64,000 nt of DNA from Pararhizobium sp. IMCC21322 (GTDB taxonomy: Bacteria > Pseudomonadota > Alphaproteobacteria > Rhizobiales > GCA-2746425), in contig NZ_CP132335.1 in NCBI RefSeq assembly GCF_030758295.1, forward strand, positions 4,440,412 to 4,504,411, in the 5' to 3' direction. Positions 35,984 to 45,558 of this stretch are shown here, piece by piece. A program made the translations under genes and the position numbers. The notes beneath the pieces are model-generated. The model had not been told where the DNA came from, did no database searches, and was given only the letters and a program-made list of their open reading frames with translations. How positions within the stretch are numbered: the stretch's first letter is position 1; each line of letters begins with the position of its first letter.

Positions 35984-36526
35984 GTGGCACTGATCCGAGA
36001 CCGAAATATTGATGTTTTGTTTGACGCGGAAACGCTGGCAGCGCGCAATGACGCATTGGCCATCGACATCGCGAAGAACGGCCACGACAATCTGCTGGTT
36101 ATTGCAGTGTTGAAGGGAAGCTTTATTTTCGCCGCCGACCTGGTGCGCTCCATGCACAAGGCTGGCATGTCACCGGAAATCGAGTTTATCACCCTGTCCA
36201 GCTATGGTGCTGACACGACATCCAGCGGCACTGTGCGTGTTGTGCGCGATATTGAGACAGATGTCGCAGGTCGGAACGTACTGCTCATTGATGACATTCT
36301 GGAATCCGGGCGGACCATTTCATTCGCCAAAAACCTGATGTTGGAGCGTGGCGCAGCCAGTGCCGAGATTGCGATTCTGCTGGACAAGACCGGCAAACGC
36401 GTCGCCGACATCACTGCTGAATATGTGGGCTTTGAATGCCCTGATTATTTCGTCGTGGGCTATGGCATGGACGTCGCCCACGCCTTTCGTGAATTGCCTT
36501 TTGTCGGTGTTGTTGCCGAAGATTGA
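35984..36526 (+). CDS. hpt: Hypoxanthine phosphoribosyltransferase
   Basis: 180-aa purine salvage enzyme converting hypoxanthine or guanine with PRPP to IMP or GMP. The PRPP loop is VLLIDDILESGRT, the N-terminal GSFIFAADL loop is present, and the C-terminal DYFVVGYGMD segment binds the base. GTG 35984 is 11 bp after the zinc-ribbon stop. A GC-rich hairpin follows at 36538. Confidence 0.94.
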   Translation: MALIRDRNIDVLFDAETLAARNDALAIDIAKNGHDNLLVIAVLKGSFIFAADLVRSMHKAGMSPEIEFITLSSYGADTTSSGTVRVVRDIETDVAGRNVLLIDDILESGRTISFAKNLMLERGAASAEIAILLDKTGKRVADITAEYVGFECPDYFVVGYGMDVAHAFRELPFVGVVAED

Positions 36527-36537
36527 CTGCCCTATGG

Positions 36538-36560
36538 CCGGGCCTGAGTGCCCGGTGATT
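36538..36560 (+). terminator. Hairpin between hpt and cpdR
   Basis: CCGGGC (36538-36543) and GCCCGG (36550-36555) pair around a 6-nt loop and are followed by a T-containing but interrupted tail. A weak terminator or attenuator just before cpdR. Confidence 0.4.
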
Positions 36561-36596
36561 TAATGTTTCTTATGTATTGCGTTTGGAGAAGCAACC

Positions 36597-36974
36597 ATGG
36601 CCCGAATACTAATCACTGAAGATGACGCAGCCGTGCGCACCTTTGTCAGCCGAGCCCTGCAACTGGACGGCCATGATATTGTGACCGCTGAAGATGGCGA
36701 AGAAGCCTTGCTCACTCTGAGGGATGAGGATGGCGGTTTTGACCTGTTGCTGACCGATGTGAAAATGCCAATTATGGACGGCATTGCACTGACCCATCAC
36801 GCCGCACGTGACTGGCCTGCTCTGCCAATTTTGATCATGACGGGATACGCCGACCAGCGCGAACGGGCCAAGGGTCTTGAGAAAATCGTGCGCAGTGTTG
36901 TGACAAAACCATTCTCTCTGGCAGACATCCGTACCGCTGTGAACGGTGCCCTGTCCGATAAGATCGCGGCCTAG
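36597..36974 (+). CDS. cpdR: Single-domain response regulator CpdR
   Basis: 125-aa stand-alone receiver domain: acidic pair Asp9/Asp10, phospho-acceptor Asp54 (LLLTDVKMPIMDG), Thr/Ser switch in ILIMTGYADQRERAKGL and Lys104 (TKPFS). The GYADQRERA stretch is characteristic of CpdR, which in unphosphorylated form helps ClpXP reach the pole and degrade cell-cycle substrates such as PdeA and, indirectly, CtrA in Caulobacter. The position after hpt is conserved in the order. The name rests on sequence pattern; the degradation targets here are unknown. Confidence 0.88.
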   Translation: MARILITEDDAAVRTFVSRALQLDGHDIVTAEDGEEALLTLRDEDGGFDLLLTDVKMPIMDGIALTHHAARDWPALPILIMTGYADQRERAKGLEKIVRSVVTKPFSLADIRTAVNGALSDKIAA

Positions 36975-37009
36975 AAATGTCTCACCCTTAAGGGGCAGGT
37001 CACAACAGC

Positions 37010-39601
37010 CTATTGCGGCAACAGACGCTCCAGATAATCCAGCTCCAGATCTGGGCGTTCCATGTCCCCCAGCCTTTTGCGAATCGCGTCCAGGATTTCC
37101 CGGGCGCGCTGAATGTCGATCTCACCGGGAACTTTGACACTGTTGCCATCATCAGCTCCCTGGCTGCGCTGTGGCCGTCCCAGAGGGTCCATTCCATTCT
37201 GCGTGCCGCCGGGGCGTCCCATTTGCTGGCCCTGCTGGCCGGGGCCGAAGGGAGGTCCGCCAGGTTGGCCTGGTTGGCCCTGCTGACCGGGTTGCCCTTG
37301 CTGAACCTGTTGGGCGAATTGCTGCATCATCTCCTGTGCGCCATCACGCAAGGCCTGCAAGGCCTGTGACTGAGACCCGAGCGCCTGCCCGCTCTTACCC
37401 TGCCCCAGAGACTGTTCAGCGTCTCCCATAGCTCCATCCGCCTCACCCATCTGGCCACCGGGCTGCATACCATTTTGTTGCATCTGGTCCATGAGTTCCT
37501 GCAACTGCTCCTGCAAGTCAGCCTGACCCTGCTGCAGCTCTTCCAATGCGCGTTGCCGGTCTGCCTCGGACGGGGCCCCCTGCTGGCCTTCCAACTGTTG
37601 TTGGCGCTGCTGTTGCTGCTGCTGCTGGAATGTCTGATCCATGAGGCTTTGCTGCCGCTCGATCATCTCGCCAAGATCGCGCATCATTTGCTGCATCTGC
37701 TGTTGTTGCTGCGACATTTGCGGCTGGCCATTTTGCAGGCTTTCCAGCATTTGCTGCATCTGTGACAACATCTCGCGTGCAGCATCGCGCGAGCCGCTGC
37801 GTGCCAGATCTTCTATCTGATCAAGCATCTGATCCAGATCCTGCGGCGTTACCATTTGTGTATTCTGATCGAATGGCATTTGCTGCTGGGCGGTCGGGTT
37901 GCGCTGCATCTCACGCGCAAGCGCTTGCAGATACTCATTCATTGCCTCACGCAACTCTTCGGTCAGACGAGCAATTTCCTCATCTGAAGCGCCGTTTTCC
38001 AGCGCATCACGCAGCGCCTCCTGTGCAGCTCTCAATTCCCGCTCAACATCGGAAAGATCACCATCTTCAATAGCCAGCGCAATTTCCCACAAAAGATCAG
38101 CGACACCCCTCAGCGCATCGTGATCCGCCGCAGCCAAAAGACGCCGTCGAGCCGTATTCATGGCCAGATACACCGATACATTGTCGATAAAGGTCTCAGG
38201 CGCGAACAACAACGCATCCAGCGCCACGCTGACCTTGTGCGCCTGATTTGCGTCCAATGCCAGATTCTGGCGCTGTTCCACCAGGGCCCGGGACAAGGGC
38301 TCGCGGAAGGGACGGATGGGCAAGACCATATCCAAGGACGGGGAAACACCCGTCTGCTCCGCTTCATCAATTGCGGTCAACACCATCGTCACGTCAATTC
38401 CGGCCCAGGGATGATCGGTCAAATTCTTGATTGTGCTACCAACGCCTTCGCGCACACGCGATCGCGGCAGTGACAGGTTCATCTCAGGCGCTTCATAAAG
38501 AGGCTCCGCATCTGCGGACTGCTCCTTTGCTGGCACGATTTCAGCATTCGCTGAAACAATTCCATAATCATCTTTCAGCGTATAACTCAGTTCCAAAGCG
38601 CCGCTGCGCGCCACTTCCGGCTGCCCGTTCAGGGCAATCTCGGGAACCTCATCCGGGATAATTGAAAACTGCCAGCTTCGTGTCTCACCAAATCCACTGG
38701 AGACCGAAATCTCGGCGTCAGCATCCAGCGTCGCCTGAAACTGGTTCAGGGCAAGGGCCGAACCACCTATTTCAGCAACTGATTCATCTTCGCCAGCGGT
38801 CAATGGCTGTGCGATGCCATTTTGAACCAGCGTAACGTCAAGCGCTTCGGCAGAATCGCTTTGCAGAGAAAACACGCTGCCAGTTGGCACTTTCACCCTA
38901 TCGGTGATCGCCAATTCGGCCGCGCGTGTCAGGAAAATCGGCGCACGCCGCGTGTAATCCGGTGGTGTGATCCAGGCATCAATCCGGGCCAGAGCCGGGG
39001 TGGCCTCTATTGAGGCGTCTGTAAGTGCAGCCAGACGACGGGTTTTGTCAGAACCGGCATAGGCAAAGGCGACGACCAGAAGCAGCGCCACGAGCGCCCG
39101 CAATTGAAACGGGTCCAACCGCTCTGTGGCAGGACGCGGCAATCCGGTGCGTAATGATTTCAGTGCAGCAATGTTTCTCGCCTGATGCGTCTGCCACAAA
39201 CGTTGGCCCTGCGCATCATCTGCGGCCAGCGCCGCCGGCTGATCATCGAAACTTGAAAGAGGGCGGTGGTGGGTTCCAGATACCTGCTCGATCCGCTTCA
39301 GAGCCGCGTCTTTACCTGGAAGGGACAGACGTAACAGCGGCCACAACGCAACCAGTGCGGCAAGTACGAACAAAACCATGCCGATTGTGCGCCAGATAGG
39401 CGGCACAACAAGCCAGATACCAAACCAGGACAGAATGAGAAAAAGTGAAATGACGCCGAGAAGCGGCAGAACTGCGGGCCAGAAATCTTCCCAGAATAAA
39501 ACGGCCCGTCCCCGGGTCACCAGAGAGGCAATCTGCCGCGCCAAACCGCCCGACGACAAGTCGGTTGCACTGCTCAGTTTCCGATTCCGCTCGTCCGGCA
39601 T
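37010..39601 (-). CDS. TIGR02302/DUF4175 family membrane protein
   Basis: 863-aa protein of a family restricted mainly to alphaproteobacteria. Two membrane segments near the N-terminus (about residues 38-95), a further one near 170, then a long extracytoplasmic part with a beta-rich region (LELSYTLKDDYGIVSA) and a helical region. Residues about 560-830 are strongly Gln/Met/Gly-rich, with runs such as QQQQQMQQMM and repeated GQPGQ units. The well-conserved C-terminus reads VPGEIDIQRAREILDAIRKRLGD. Function not established. Convergent with cpdR. Confidence 0.88.
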   Translation of the reverse strand: MPDERNRKLSSATDLSSGGLARQIASLVTRGRAVLFWEDFWPAVLPLLGVISLFLILSWFGIWLVVPPIWRTIGMVLFVLAALVALWPLLRLSLPGKDAALKRIEQVSGTHHRPLSSFDDQPAALAADDAQGQRLWQTHQARNIAALKSLRTGLPRPATERLDPFQLRALVALLLVVAFAYAGSDKTRRLAALTDASIEATPALARIDAWITPPDYTRRAPIFLTRAAELAITDRVKVPTGSVFSLQSDSAEALDVTLVQNGIAQPLTAGEDESVAEIGGSALALNQFQATLDADAEISVSSGFGETRSWQFSIIPDEVPEIALNGQPEVARSGALELSYTLKDDYGIVSANAEIVPAKEQSADAEPLYEAPEMNLSLPRSRVREGVGSTIKNLTDHPWAGIDVTMVLTAIDEAEQTGVSPSLDMVLPIRPFREPLSRALVEQRQNLALDANQAHKVSVALDALLFAPETFIDNVSVYLAMNTARRRLLAAADHDALRGVADLLWEIALAIEDGDLSDVERELRAAQEALRDALENGASDEEIARLTEELREAMNEYLQALAREMQRNPTAQQQMPFDQNTQMVTPQDLDQMLDQIEDLARSGSRDAAREMLSQMQQMLESLQNGQPQMSQQQQQMQQMMRDLGEMIERQQSLMDQTFQQQQQQQRQQQLEGQQGAPSEADRQRALEELQQGQADLQEQLQELMDQMQQNGMQPGGQMGEADGAMGDAEQSLGQGKSGQALGSQSQALQALRDGAQEMMQQFAQQVQQGQPGQQGQPGQPGGPPFGPGQQGQQMGRPGGTQNGMDPLGRPQRSQGADDGNSVKVPGEIDIQRAREILDAIRKRLGDMERPDLELDYLERLLPQ

Positions 39602-39845
39602 GTATCCACAACCCTTTCAAGAACGAGCAAGGCGAACATAAGCCTTTGAAAATTCGAATATATTTCCTAAAGTTTGGTGCAGAAACTGACCGAACCATAC
39701 CTTGCTCATTAAAGTTTAGCACAGCGCACACGGTTGACCAGTGCTGAGGCGATCACACTGCATGACAATTTGGAAAGGTCATTCTGTCGCCTATCAATGC
39801 ATTAGCCAGCGTTCTGACAACCCATTGAGGCTTCATCCCAGCGTT

Positions 39846-41114
39846 TCAGTCCAGCCAGTCGGGCACACTGTCCAGCGCCAGCAAAGCGTCGTAGCTGAGC
39901 CGTGGCCGAACGACATGAAACTTGTCACCGTGAACCAGGACTTCAGGCACAAGAAGCCTTGAATTATAGGTTCCAGCTTGCACGGCGCCATAGGCACCGG
40001 CCGACAAAAGTGCCAGCAAATCCCCCGGTTCCGGCTTCGGCAGTTTTCTGTCCAGGCCCAGATAATCCCCTGTTTCGCAGACCGGCCCAACCACGTCAGC
40101 GACAATTTCAACGGCATCATCAGCCATTTTCACCACAGGCCAGATTTCATGATAGGCTTCATAAAGTGTGGGACGGATCAGATCATTCATTGCTGCATCA
40201 GCGATAATGAAATTCTTCGCGTCGCCTTCTTTCACATAAATCACTTCGGTGACCAGAATTCCGGCATTGCCTGCAATCAGGCGGCCAGGCTCAAAAATGA
40301 TCCGACAATCCAGCCCACTGACATGTTTCTTGACCACTTCGGCATAAGCATCCGGTAAAGGTGGTGGGTTGTTATCATTGCGATAGGGAATACCAAGGCC
40401 ACCACCAAGATCGATATGTTCGATTATGTGACCATCTTCTCGCAAAATAGCAATCAACTCCGAAAGCCGTGCAAACGCCGCATCAAACGGAGCAAGGTCG
40501 GTAATCTGGGACCCGATATGCATATCGATACCGGTCGCCTTGATGCCCGGCATTGCACCGGCTCTGCGATAAACTTCCCGCGCGCGCTGCCAGGCGATCC
40601 CGAATTTGTTTTCAGCCTTGCCGGTGGAAATCTTGGCGTGCGTACCGGCATCCACATCCGGGTTGATGCGCAGCGAGACAGGCGCAATCATGCCAAGAGA
40701 CAGTGCAACTTCGTTGAGCCGCTCCAACTCTGGCTCACTTTCCACATTGAAGCATAAAATACCGGCTTCCAGAGCAAAGCGCATTTCGCCAGCCGTCTTG
40801 CCGACGCCAGAAAACATGATTTTTTGGGCTGGAATGCCTGCAGCCAAAGCGCGGCGTAGCTCACCCTCCGACACCACATCAGCGCCGGACCCGGCCTTGG
40901 CCAAGGTGGTCAGCACGGCCTGATTGGAATTGGCCTTCGTGGCGTAGCACACCAAAGGGTCCAGCGTGCCAAATGCGTCGCTGAACACCTTCAAATGCCG
41001 CGTTAAAGTCGCTGTGGAATAAACATAAAAAGGTGTGCCGACGGCAGCAGCAATGTCCGCCACAGACACATCTTCAGCGTGGAGAACGCCGCCCTTATAG
41101 GCAAAATGATGCAA
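39846..41114 (-). CDS. lysA: Diaminopimelate decarboxylase
   Basis: 422-aa PLP enzyme that makes lysine from meso-diaminopimelate. PLP lysine is Lys60 (CYATKANSN). The DLGGGLGIPY glycine loop, the EPGR phosphate-binding motif and CETGDYLG, which carries the catalytic Cys from the partner subunit, are all present. Followed upstream on the same strand by a small lipoprotein gene and argH, the usual order in this group. Confidence 0.95.
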   Translation of the reverse strand: MHHFAYKGGVLHAEDVSVADIAAAVGTPFYVYSTATLTRHLKVFSDAFGTLDPLVCYATKANSNQAVLTTLAKAGSGADVVSEGELRRALAAGIPAQKIMFSGVGKTAGEMRFALEAGILCFNVESEPELERLNEVALSLGMIAPVSLRINPDVDAGTHAKISTGKAENKFGIAWQRAREVYRRAGAMPGIKATGIDMHIGSQITDLAPFDAAFARLSELIAILREDGHIIEHIDLGGGLGIPYRNDNNPPPLPDAYAEVVKKHVSGLDCRIIFEPGRLIAGNAGILVTEVIYVKEGDAKNFIIADAAMNDLIRPTLYEAYHEIWPVVKMADDAVEIVADVVGPVCETGDYLGLDRKLPKPEPGDLLALLSAGAYGAVQAGTYNSRLLVPEVLVHGDKFHVVRPRLSYDALLALDSVPDWLD

Positions 41115-41165
41115 GACCGGCTCTCCTCAAGCCTGCATTAAGCGGCAGGCATAGCATTTTGAAGC

Positions 41166-41369
41166 TTAGATAAGGCGGTCGAGAATGAATTTCCGGTCAG
41201 GTTTCTCGGCATCATATCCGATAACCGCATCTTCCAGAGATCCGCTGCCACTACCACGATAGGTGGGATCCGGGTTTTCCAAAGCACCACGACGGCCACA
41301 TGCACCAAGCGCAAGAGTCAAAGTCAATACGCCAATCAAACTGGCAGCGGTCATCTTTTTACGTGTCAC
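41166..41369 (-). CDS. Small LptM-like lipoprotein
   Basis: 67-aa predicted lipoprotein: a short basic N-terminus, hydrophobic core, and lipobox LALGAC with Cys24, followed by GRRGALENPDP, the pattern of the YifL/LptM family. In Escherichia coli LptM helps mature the LptD outer-membrane translocon; the same role here is inference. I start at GTG 41369, which has AGGAG seven bases upstream; a longer open frame from 41420 would hide the signal peptide. It lies between argH and lysA. Confidence 0.8.
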   Translation of the reverse strand: MTRKKMTAASLIGVLTLTLALGACGRRGALENPDPTYRGSGSGSLEDAVIGYDAEKPDRKFILDRLI

Positions 41370-41505
41370 GGAAGGCTCCTTTTTGCGGAAATTACGGTTT
41401 TTCAATTTACACAAATACAATTAACAGTCTTTTGTCGTAAATCGACCCGGATTTCAAGAGGCCGAATTCACAAGCCGTATTTCCAAGCTGCTAGTCGGTT
41501 GGTTT

Positions 41506-42969
41506 CTAACGCTCCAGTGCACGAATCCAGCGCTTGGCCTGTTTGCGTACATTGGCAGGTGCTGTGCCGCCATAGCTGACACGGCTCATGACGGATTTGC
41601 GCACGCTCAATACACCCAGCACATCCTTTGTGATCTTTGGCTCAATTGCCTGCATGTCGGCCAGCGGCACCCGATGCAGATCGCAGTTCAGTTCCTCGGC
41701 AAGGGCAACGATGCGTCCCGTCACATGATGCGCGTCGCGGAACGGCAGGTCGAGCACACGAACCAGCCAGTCAGCCAGATCTGTTGCTGTGGCAAACCCG
41801 CTGCCGGCAGCTTTCGCCAGAGTTTTTTCATTGGGTTCCAGATCAGCCACCATTCCAGAGGTCGCCGCAATTACAAGTGAAAAGGCGTTAAACGCATCAA
41901 AGGCCTGCTCCTTGTCTTCCTGCATGTCCTTGGAATAGGCCAAGGGCAGGCCTTTCATGACAATCACAAGCGCCTGATAAGCCCCTGCAATGCGTCCAAT
42001 TTTGGCGCGCACCAGTTCAGCTGCATCCGGATTGCGCTTTTGCGGCATGATGGACGAACCAGTGGTAAATTTGTCCGACAGATGAACAAACCGGAACTGA
42101 GCCGAGGACCAGATCACAAGCTCCTCAGCAAAGCGTGACAAATGCATGGCGCTAATCGTTGCAGCGGACAGGGCCTCCAGCACGAAGTCACGATCTGAAA
42201 CACTGTCCAGCGAATTGGCGGTAGGTCGATCAAAGCCAAGGGCCTTGGCTGTCATATCCCGATCAATGGGAAATGACGTGCCAGCAAGGGCAGCTGCCCC
42301 CAATGGGCTTTCATTGAGACGCTTGCGGGCATCGGCAAAGCGGCCCCTGTCCCGGCCCAGCATTTCAACATAGGCCATGAGATGGTGACCAAATGTCACA
42401 GGCTGCGCGGATTGCAGATGCGTAAAGCCCGGCATGAATACGGCCGCATGCTCAAGAGCCTTTTCGGCAAGGGTTTTCTGCAGGCCGGCAAGAGCTGCAT
42501 CCAGCGCATCAATTGTGTCGCGCACCCAGAGTTTGAAATCGGTCGCAACCTGATCATTACGGGACCGTCCGGTGTGCAGACGACCGGCTGCATCACCGAT
42601 CAGTTCCCGCAGCCGCGCCTCCACATTCATATGGATATCTTCCAGCTGTCTGGAGAACGTAAACTGTCCGGTTTCGATTTCTCGCAAAATCGTGTCTAGA
42701 CCGTGAACGATTTTTGCCACATCTTCATGAGACAGAATGCCTTGGGCCTCAAGCATCGCAGCGTGGGCCTTGGAACCTGCTATATCCTGGCGAAACATTG
42801 CCTTGTCGAAATCGATCGAGGCATTAATTTCTTCCATGATGGCATCAGGTGCCGAGGAGAAACGACCACCCCACATCGTATTGGACGAAGTTGTGTTGGA
42901 TAAAATGGCGTTTGATGTGCCGTCAATCTGTTCCGATGCGCCTTGCGGCTTATTTGGACCTTTGGACAT
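41506..42969 (-). CDS. argH: Argininosuccinate lyase
   Basis: 487-aa fumarase/aspartase-superfamily enzyme producing arginine and fumarate. Signature [13 protein letters not shown], the early MWGGRFSS segment, [13 protein letters not shown] and [16 protein letters not shown] are present. ATG 42969 has GAAGG seven bases upstream; the open frame extends to 43035 without a better site. Divergent from the TlpA-like gene with 78 bp between. Confidence 0.95.
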   Translation of the reverse strand: MSKGPNKPQGASEQIDGTSNAILSNTTSSNTMWGGRFSSAPDAIMEEINASIDFDKAMFRQDIAGSKAHAAMLEAQGILSHEDVAKIVHGLDTILREIETGQFTFSRQLEDIHMNVEARLRELIGDAAGRLHTGRSRNDQVATDFKLWVRDTIDALDAALAGLQKTLAEKALEHAAVFMPGFTHLQSAQPVTFGHHLMAYVEMLGRDRGRFADARKRLNESPLGAAALAGTSFPIDRDMTAKALGFDRPTANSLDSVSDRDFVLEALSAATISAMHLSRFAEELVIWSSAQFRFVHLSDKFTTGSSIMPQKRNPDAAELVRAKIGRIAGAYQALVIVMKGLPLAYSKDMQEDKEQAFDAFNAFSLVIAATSGMVADLEPNEKTLAKAAGSGFATATDLADWLVRVLDLPFRDAHHVTGRIVALAEELNCDLHRVPLADMQAIEPKITKDVLGVLSVRKSVMSRVSYGGTAPANVRKQAKRWIRALER

Positions 42970-43047
42970 AAATGACCTTCGTGAATTCTGCGCAAGTCCC
43001 AATTCAGGGCTGCACGGGCTTATGCGAACAAACAACAGGATGTTGTC

Positions 43048-43710
43048 ATGAAAGTGCTGCTACTGGCTGCCATTGCAGGCGTGATCGCAGGATCGCTGCT
43101 CCTATACGGGAAACTGGGTAGCGATGTCCATGATAGTGCTACAGTTGTGGCAAATACGGGCGCGGCATGTTCTGCAGTACCTGACGTTGCCTCATCGCTT
43201 GATCCGTTCATTCAAGGGGAAATGGCAGCGGTACAATTGGCGGATGTGCCAGACTATCTTGGCGATCTCCAGTTCAAATCTCCCGAAGGTGACGACATCA
43301 CTTTGGCTGACTGGAAAGGCAAGGCAGTTGTTTTCAACCTTTGGGCCACCTGGTGCGCTCCATGTCGCGCAGAAATGCCGGCATTGTCCAATCTGCAAAC
43401 CGCGTTAAGTGGCGAAGATTTTGAAGTCGTTGCTGTGAATATCGACACCAGCGGCGCTGAACGTCCCCTCGCCTTTCTGGACGAGATTGATGTCTCCAAC
43501 CTGCCGCTTTACGCAGACCAAACAACCGAAATATTCAACAGTCTGAAGAAAAAAGGCCTTGCGTTCGGCATGCCAACCACGCTGATTGTCGACAAGGATG
43601 GCTGCCGGGTTGCGCATTTGTCCGGCCCGGCACATTGGGACAGTGAAGACGCAAAAGCGCTGGTCAGTGCCATCATCGGCAAAAAAATGACTGACGATAA
43701 GTCCAGTTAG
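43048..43710 (+). CDS. TlpA-like periplasmic thioredoxin
   Basis: 220-aa protein with an N-terminal membrane anchor ([18 protein letters not shown]) and a thioredoxin-like redoxin domain. The active site WCAPC lies in [15 protein letters not shown]; the cis-proline loop is [10 protein letters not shown]. Proteins of this type reduce periplasmic disulfides, for example in cytochrome oxidase or c-type cytochrome assembly. The divergent argH/TlpA arrangement is common in the order. Confidence 0.92.
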   Translation: MKVLLLAAIAGVIAGSLLLYGKLGSDVHDSATVVANTGAACSAVPDVASSLDPFIQGEMAAVQLADVPDYLGDLQFKSPEGDDITLADWKGKAVVFNLWATWCAPCRAEMPALSNLQTALSGEDFEVVAVNIDTSGAERPLAFLDEIDVSNLPLYADQTTEIFNSLKKKGLAFGMPTTLIVDKDGCRVAHLSGPAHWDSEDAKALVSAIIGKKMTDDKSS

Positions 43711-43892
43711 AACGTGAGTGCCAGGGCAACCAAATAAAATCCGGAGCAGCTTCTAATTGCCAGAATTGATAGATTCTTGCGGTTTTGGCTCATTGTTCTT
43801 CTGAAACCCACAACCGTTAGTATACTTAAAGGCGCAGCGGCGCAGATACACCACCGCATTTACACCATCTTAACGCGCTCTGATCACTATGC

Positions 43893-44819
43893 GTGTTCTG
43901 TTTGATAACGCTGGTGTACCATTTGAAAAACCCTGTGAGATATGATCAGTTCGATCCTGAAGACCTTCCATCTGAAACGATGGAAGTAAAACCGGAATTG
44001 CTGGTCCAGTTGATGCTTCAGGCTGAGGCATTCGGCTTCTGGCGTATCGATGTCAGCACCGGCAACGCATGGTGGTCGGAAAACGTGTACCGCATTCATG
44101 GTATGCAGCCGCGCAAGGGCACGGTCAATGTCAGCAAGGCGGTTGCGCTTTATCATCCCGAAGACGCCAAAACAGTCGAGTTTCTGGTAGGCGACGCCAT
44201 CACCAATAAAAACGGGTTCGACTTTGTTCTGAGGCTGAAACGGGTAGATGGCAAAATGCGCTTTGTACAGTCCGTGGCGTCCGTCGAGCTGGATACGGAT
44301 AAAAGCGTCAAAGCGGTTTACGGTATTTTCCGGGATGTCACTCAGAGCATCTCTGACAAGAACATCTCCAAAACCCGCGCGCAATTGGTCAGTTCAATCA
44401 TTGCTAATTCTCCCTCACCCATCGCTATTCTGGATCGCAAGATGTGTTATTTGCAGATCAGCCCCGCCTGGGCAGAATTTCACGGTTTGCAAGAGCCGCA
44501 TTCGTATGTGGGCAAATCCCACTACGACGTTCTGCCGGAGGTTCCAAAGGAATGGCGCGCAGAACATCAACGCGTCTTGAAGGGCGAAACTGTCCATCGC
44601 TCTCAGGCCCTAGAAAATGGCGAAACGCGGGTGGCATCCTCCGCATCTGGCGCATCCATTTTCCCTTGGCATTCAGCCCTGGGCGAAATCGGCGGCCTTA
44701 TTATTATGGTGACACCTGCAGGCAATTCTGAAACGAAGCAGAACAAGACCGCGGCTCAAATTGCCCGACTTATGGAGCAGGCTGACCATAGACCACAGCG
44801 GTTTGGCGAAATCAGGTAA
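43893..44819 (+). CDS. Protein of two PAS domains without an output domain
   Basis: About 308 aa. The first PAS-like region (residues about 45-140) contains GFWRIDVSTGNAWWSENVYRIHGMQP, a PAS fold-3 pattern, ending in VYGIFRDVTQ. The second (about 165-285) contains SPSPIAILDRKMCYLQISPAWAEFHG and FPWHSALGEIGGLIIMVT. No histidine kinase, GGDEF, EAL or helix-turn-helix part follows; the frame ends in a short basic tail. It is either a stand-alone sensor that binds a partner or the remnant of a longer kinase. The start is uncertain: GTG 43893 is the longest, ATG 43980 an alternative. Confidence 0.72.
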   Translation: MFCLITLVYHLKNPVRYDQFDPEDLPSETMEVKPELLVQLMLQAEAFGFWRIDVSTGNAWWSENVYRIHGMQPRKGTVNVSKAVALYHPEDAKTVEFLVGDAITNKNGFDFVLRLKRVDGKMRFVQSVASVELDTDKSVKAVYGIFRDVTQSISDKNISKTRAQLVSSIIANSPSPIAILDRKMCYLQISPAWAEFHGLQEPHSYVGKSHYDVLPEVPKEWRAEHQRVLKGETVHRSQALENGETRVASSASGASIFPWHSALGEIGGLIIMVTPAGNSETKQNKTAAQIARLMEQADHRPQRFGEIR

Positions 44820-44838
44820 TCAGCTTCATACCTGCCTG

Positions 44839-45549
44839 TTAACTGACAACGGGTATGTCGTCGACAATCCGCCCTTCTTCCAAAGTGATGATTCGGTCTG
44901 CCATTTCCAGTATACGATTATCGTGCGTCACCATCACTGTGGTCGTTCCACGTTGTGTGCCCAATTGCTTGAGCAGGCGCACAACATTGGTGCCGGATTC
45001 CTTGTCCAGCGCTGCTGTCGGCTCGTCAGCAAAAACGACACGCGGATTGCCCACAAGAGCACGCGCAATGGCAACACGCTGCTTTTGGCCACCGGACAAG
45101 TTTCCGGGCAGGTAATGTAACCTGTCCTCCAGCCCCAGAAGACCAAGCAGATGTGCAGATGCGGCTTCAAACTGGCTTCGCTTGCCAGACAGGGACGCGC
45201 CATGCACCTCAAGGCCTACACGCACATTTTGCAGCGCAGTCAGACTTTCATGTAAATTATGGGCTTGAAAAATGAACCCGAGCTTCCTGCGTGCCAAAAC
45301 CAGATCAGCTTCAAGTGCACCACGCAGTTCCTGCCCCAACAGGTGAACACTGCCATCCTGGACATCACGCAAGCAGCCAATGAGCGTCAGCAATGTGGTT
45401 TTCCCAGACCCTGACGGCCCCATCAGGACGGTCAGCTTACCGGCCTCAATCGACAAATTTATATCAAAAATAGCCTGTTTGCGTGCCTCCCCAACCCCGA
45501 ACCAATGGTTCAGGCCCTTTGTCACAATCGGGAAAGCTTCACCGCTCAC
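44839..45549 (-). CDS. DevA-type ABC exporter ATP-binding protein
   Basis: 236-aa ABC ATPase of the MacB/DevA group: Walker A GPSGSGKTTLL, signature LSGGQKQRVAIARALVG, Walker B VVFADEPTAALD, and the FIFQAHNLHESLTALQNV Q-loop. Third gene of a devB-devC-devA operon, 9 bp after devC. GTG start at 45549. With DevC and the DevB adaptor it should form a tripartite exporter; DevBCA exports heterocyst glycolipids in cyanobacteria, but the substrate here is unknown. Confidence 0.92.
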   Translation of the reverse strand: MSGEAFPIVTKGLNHWFGVGEARKQAIFDINLSIEAGKLTVLMGPSGSGKTTLLTLIGCLRDVQDGSVHLLGQELRGALEADLVLARRKLGFIFQAHNLHESLTALQNVRVGLEVHGASLSGKRSQFEAASAHLLGLLGLEDRLHYLPGNLSGGQKQRVAIARALVGNPRVVFADEPTAALDKESGTNVVRLLKQLGTQRGTTTVMVTHDNRILEMADRIITLEEGRIVDDIPVVS

Positions 45550-45558
45550 AACTGCGCC

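Noticed and set aside
37280-37780. Repeat-rich DNA in the DUF4175 gene as a possible repeat array
   Set aside because: The repetition is explained by Gln/Gly/Met codons typical of the TIGR02302 C-terminal region.
41131-41150. Hairpin GCCTGC/GCAGGC between lysA and the lipoprotein gene
   Set aside because: The minus-strand side lacks a T-run, so it is not a terminator for these leftward genes; no other role is evident.
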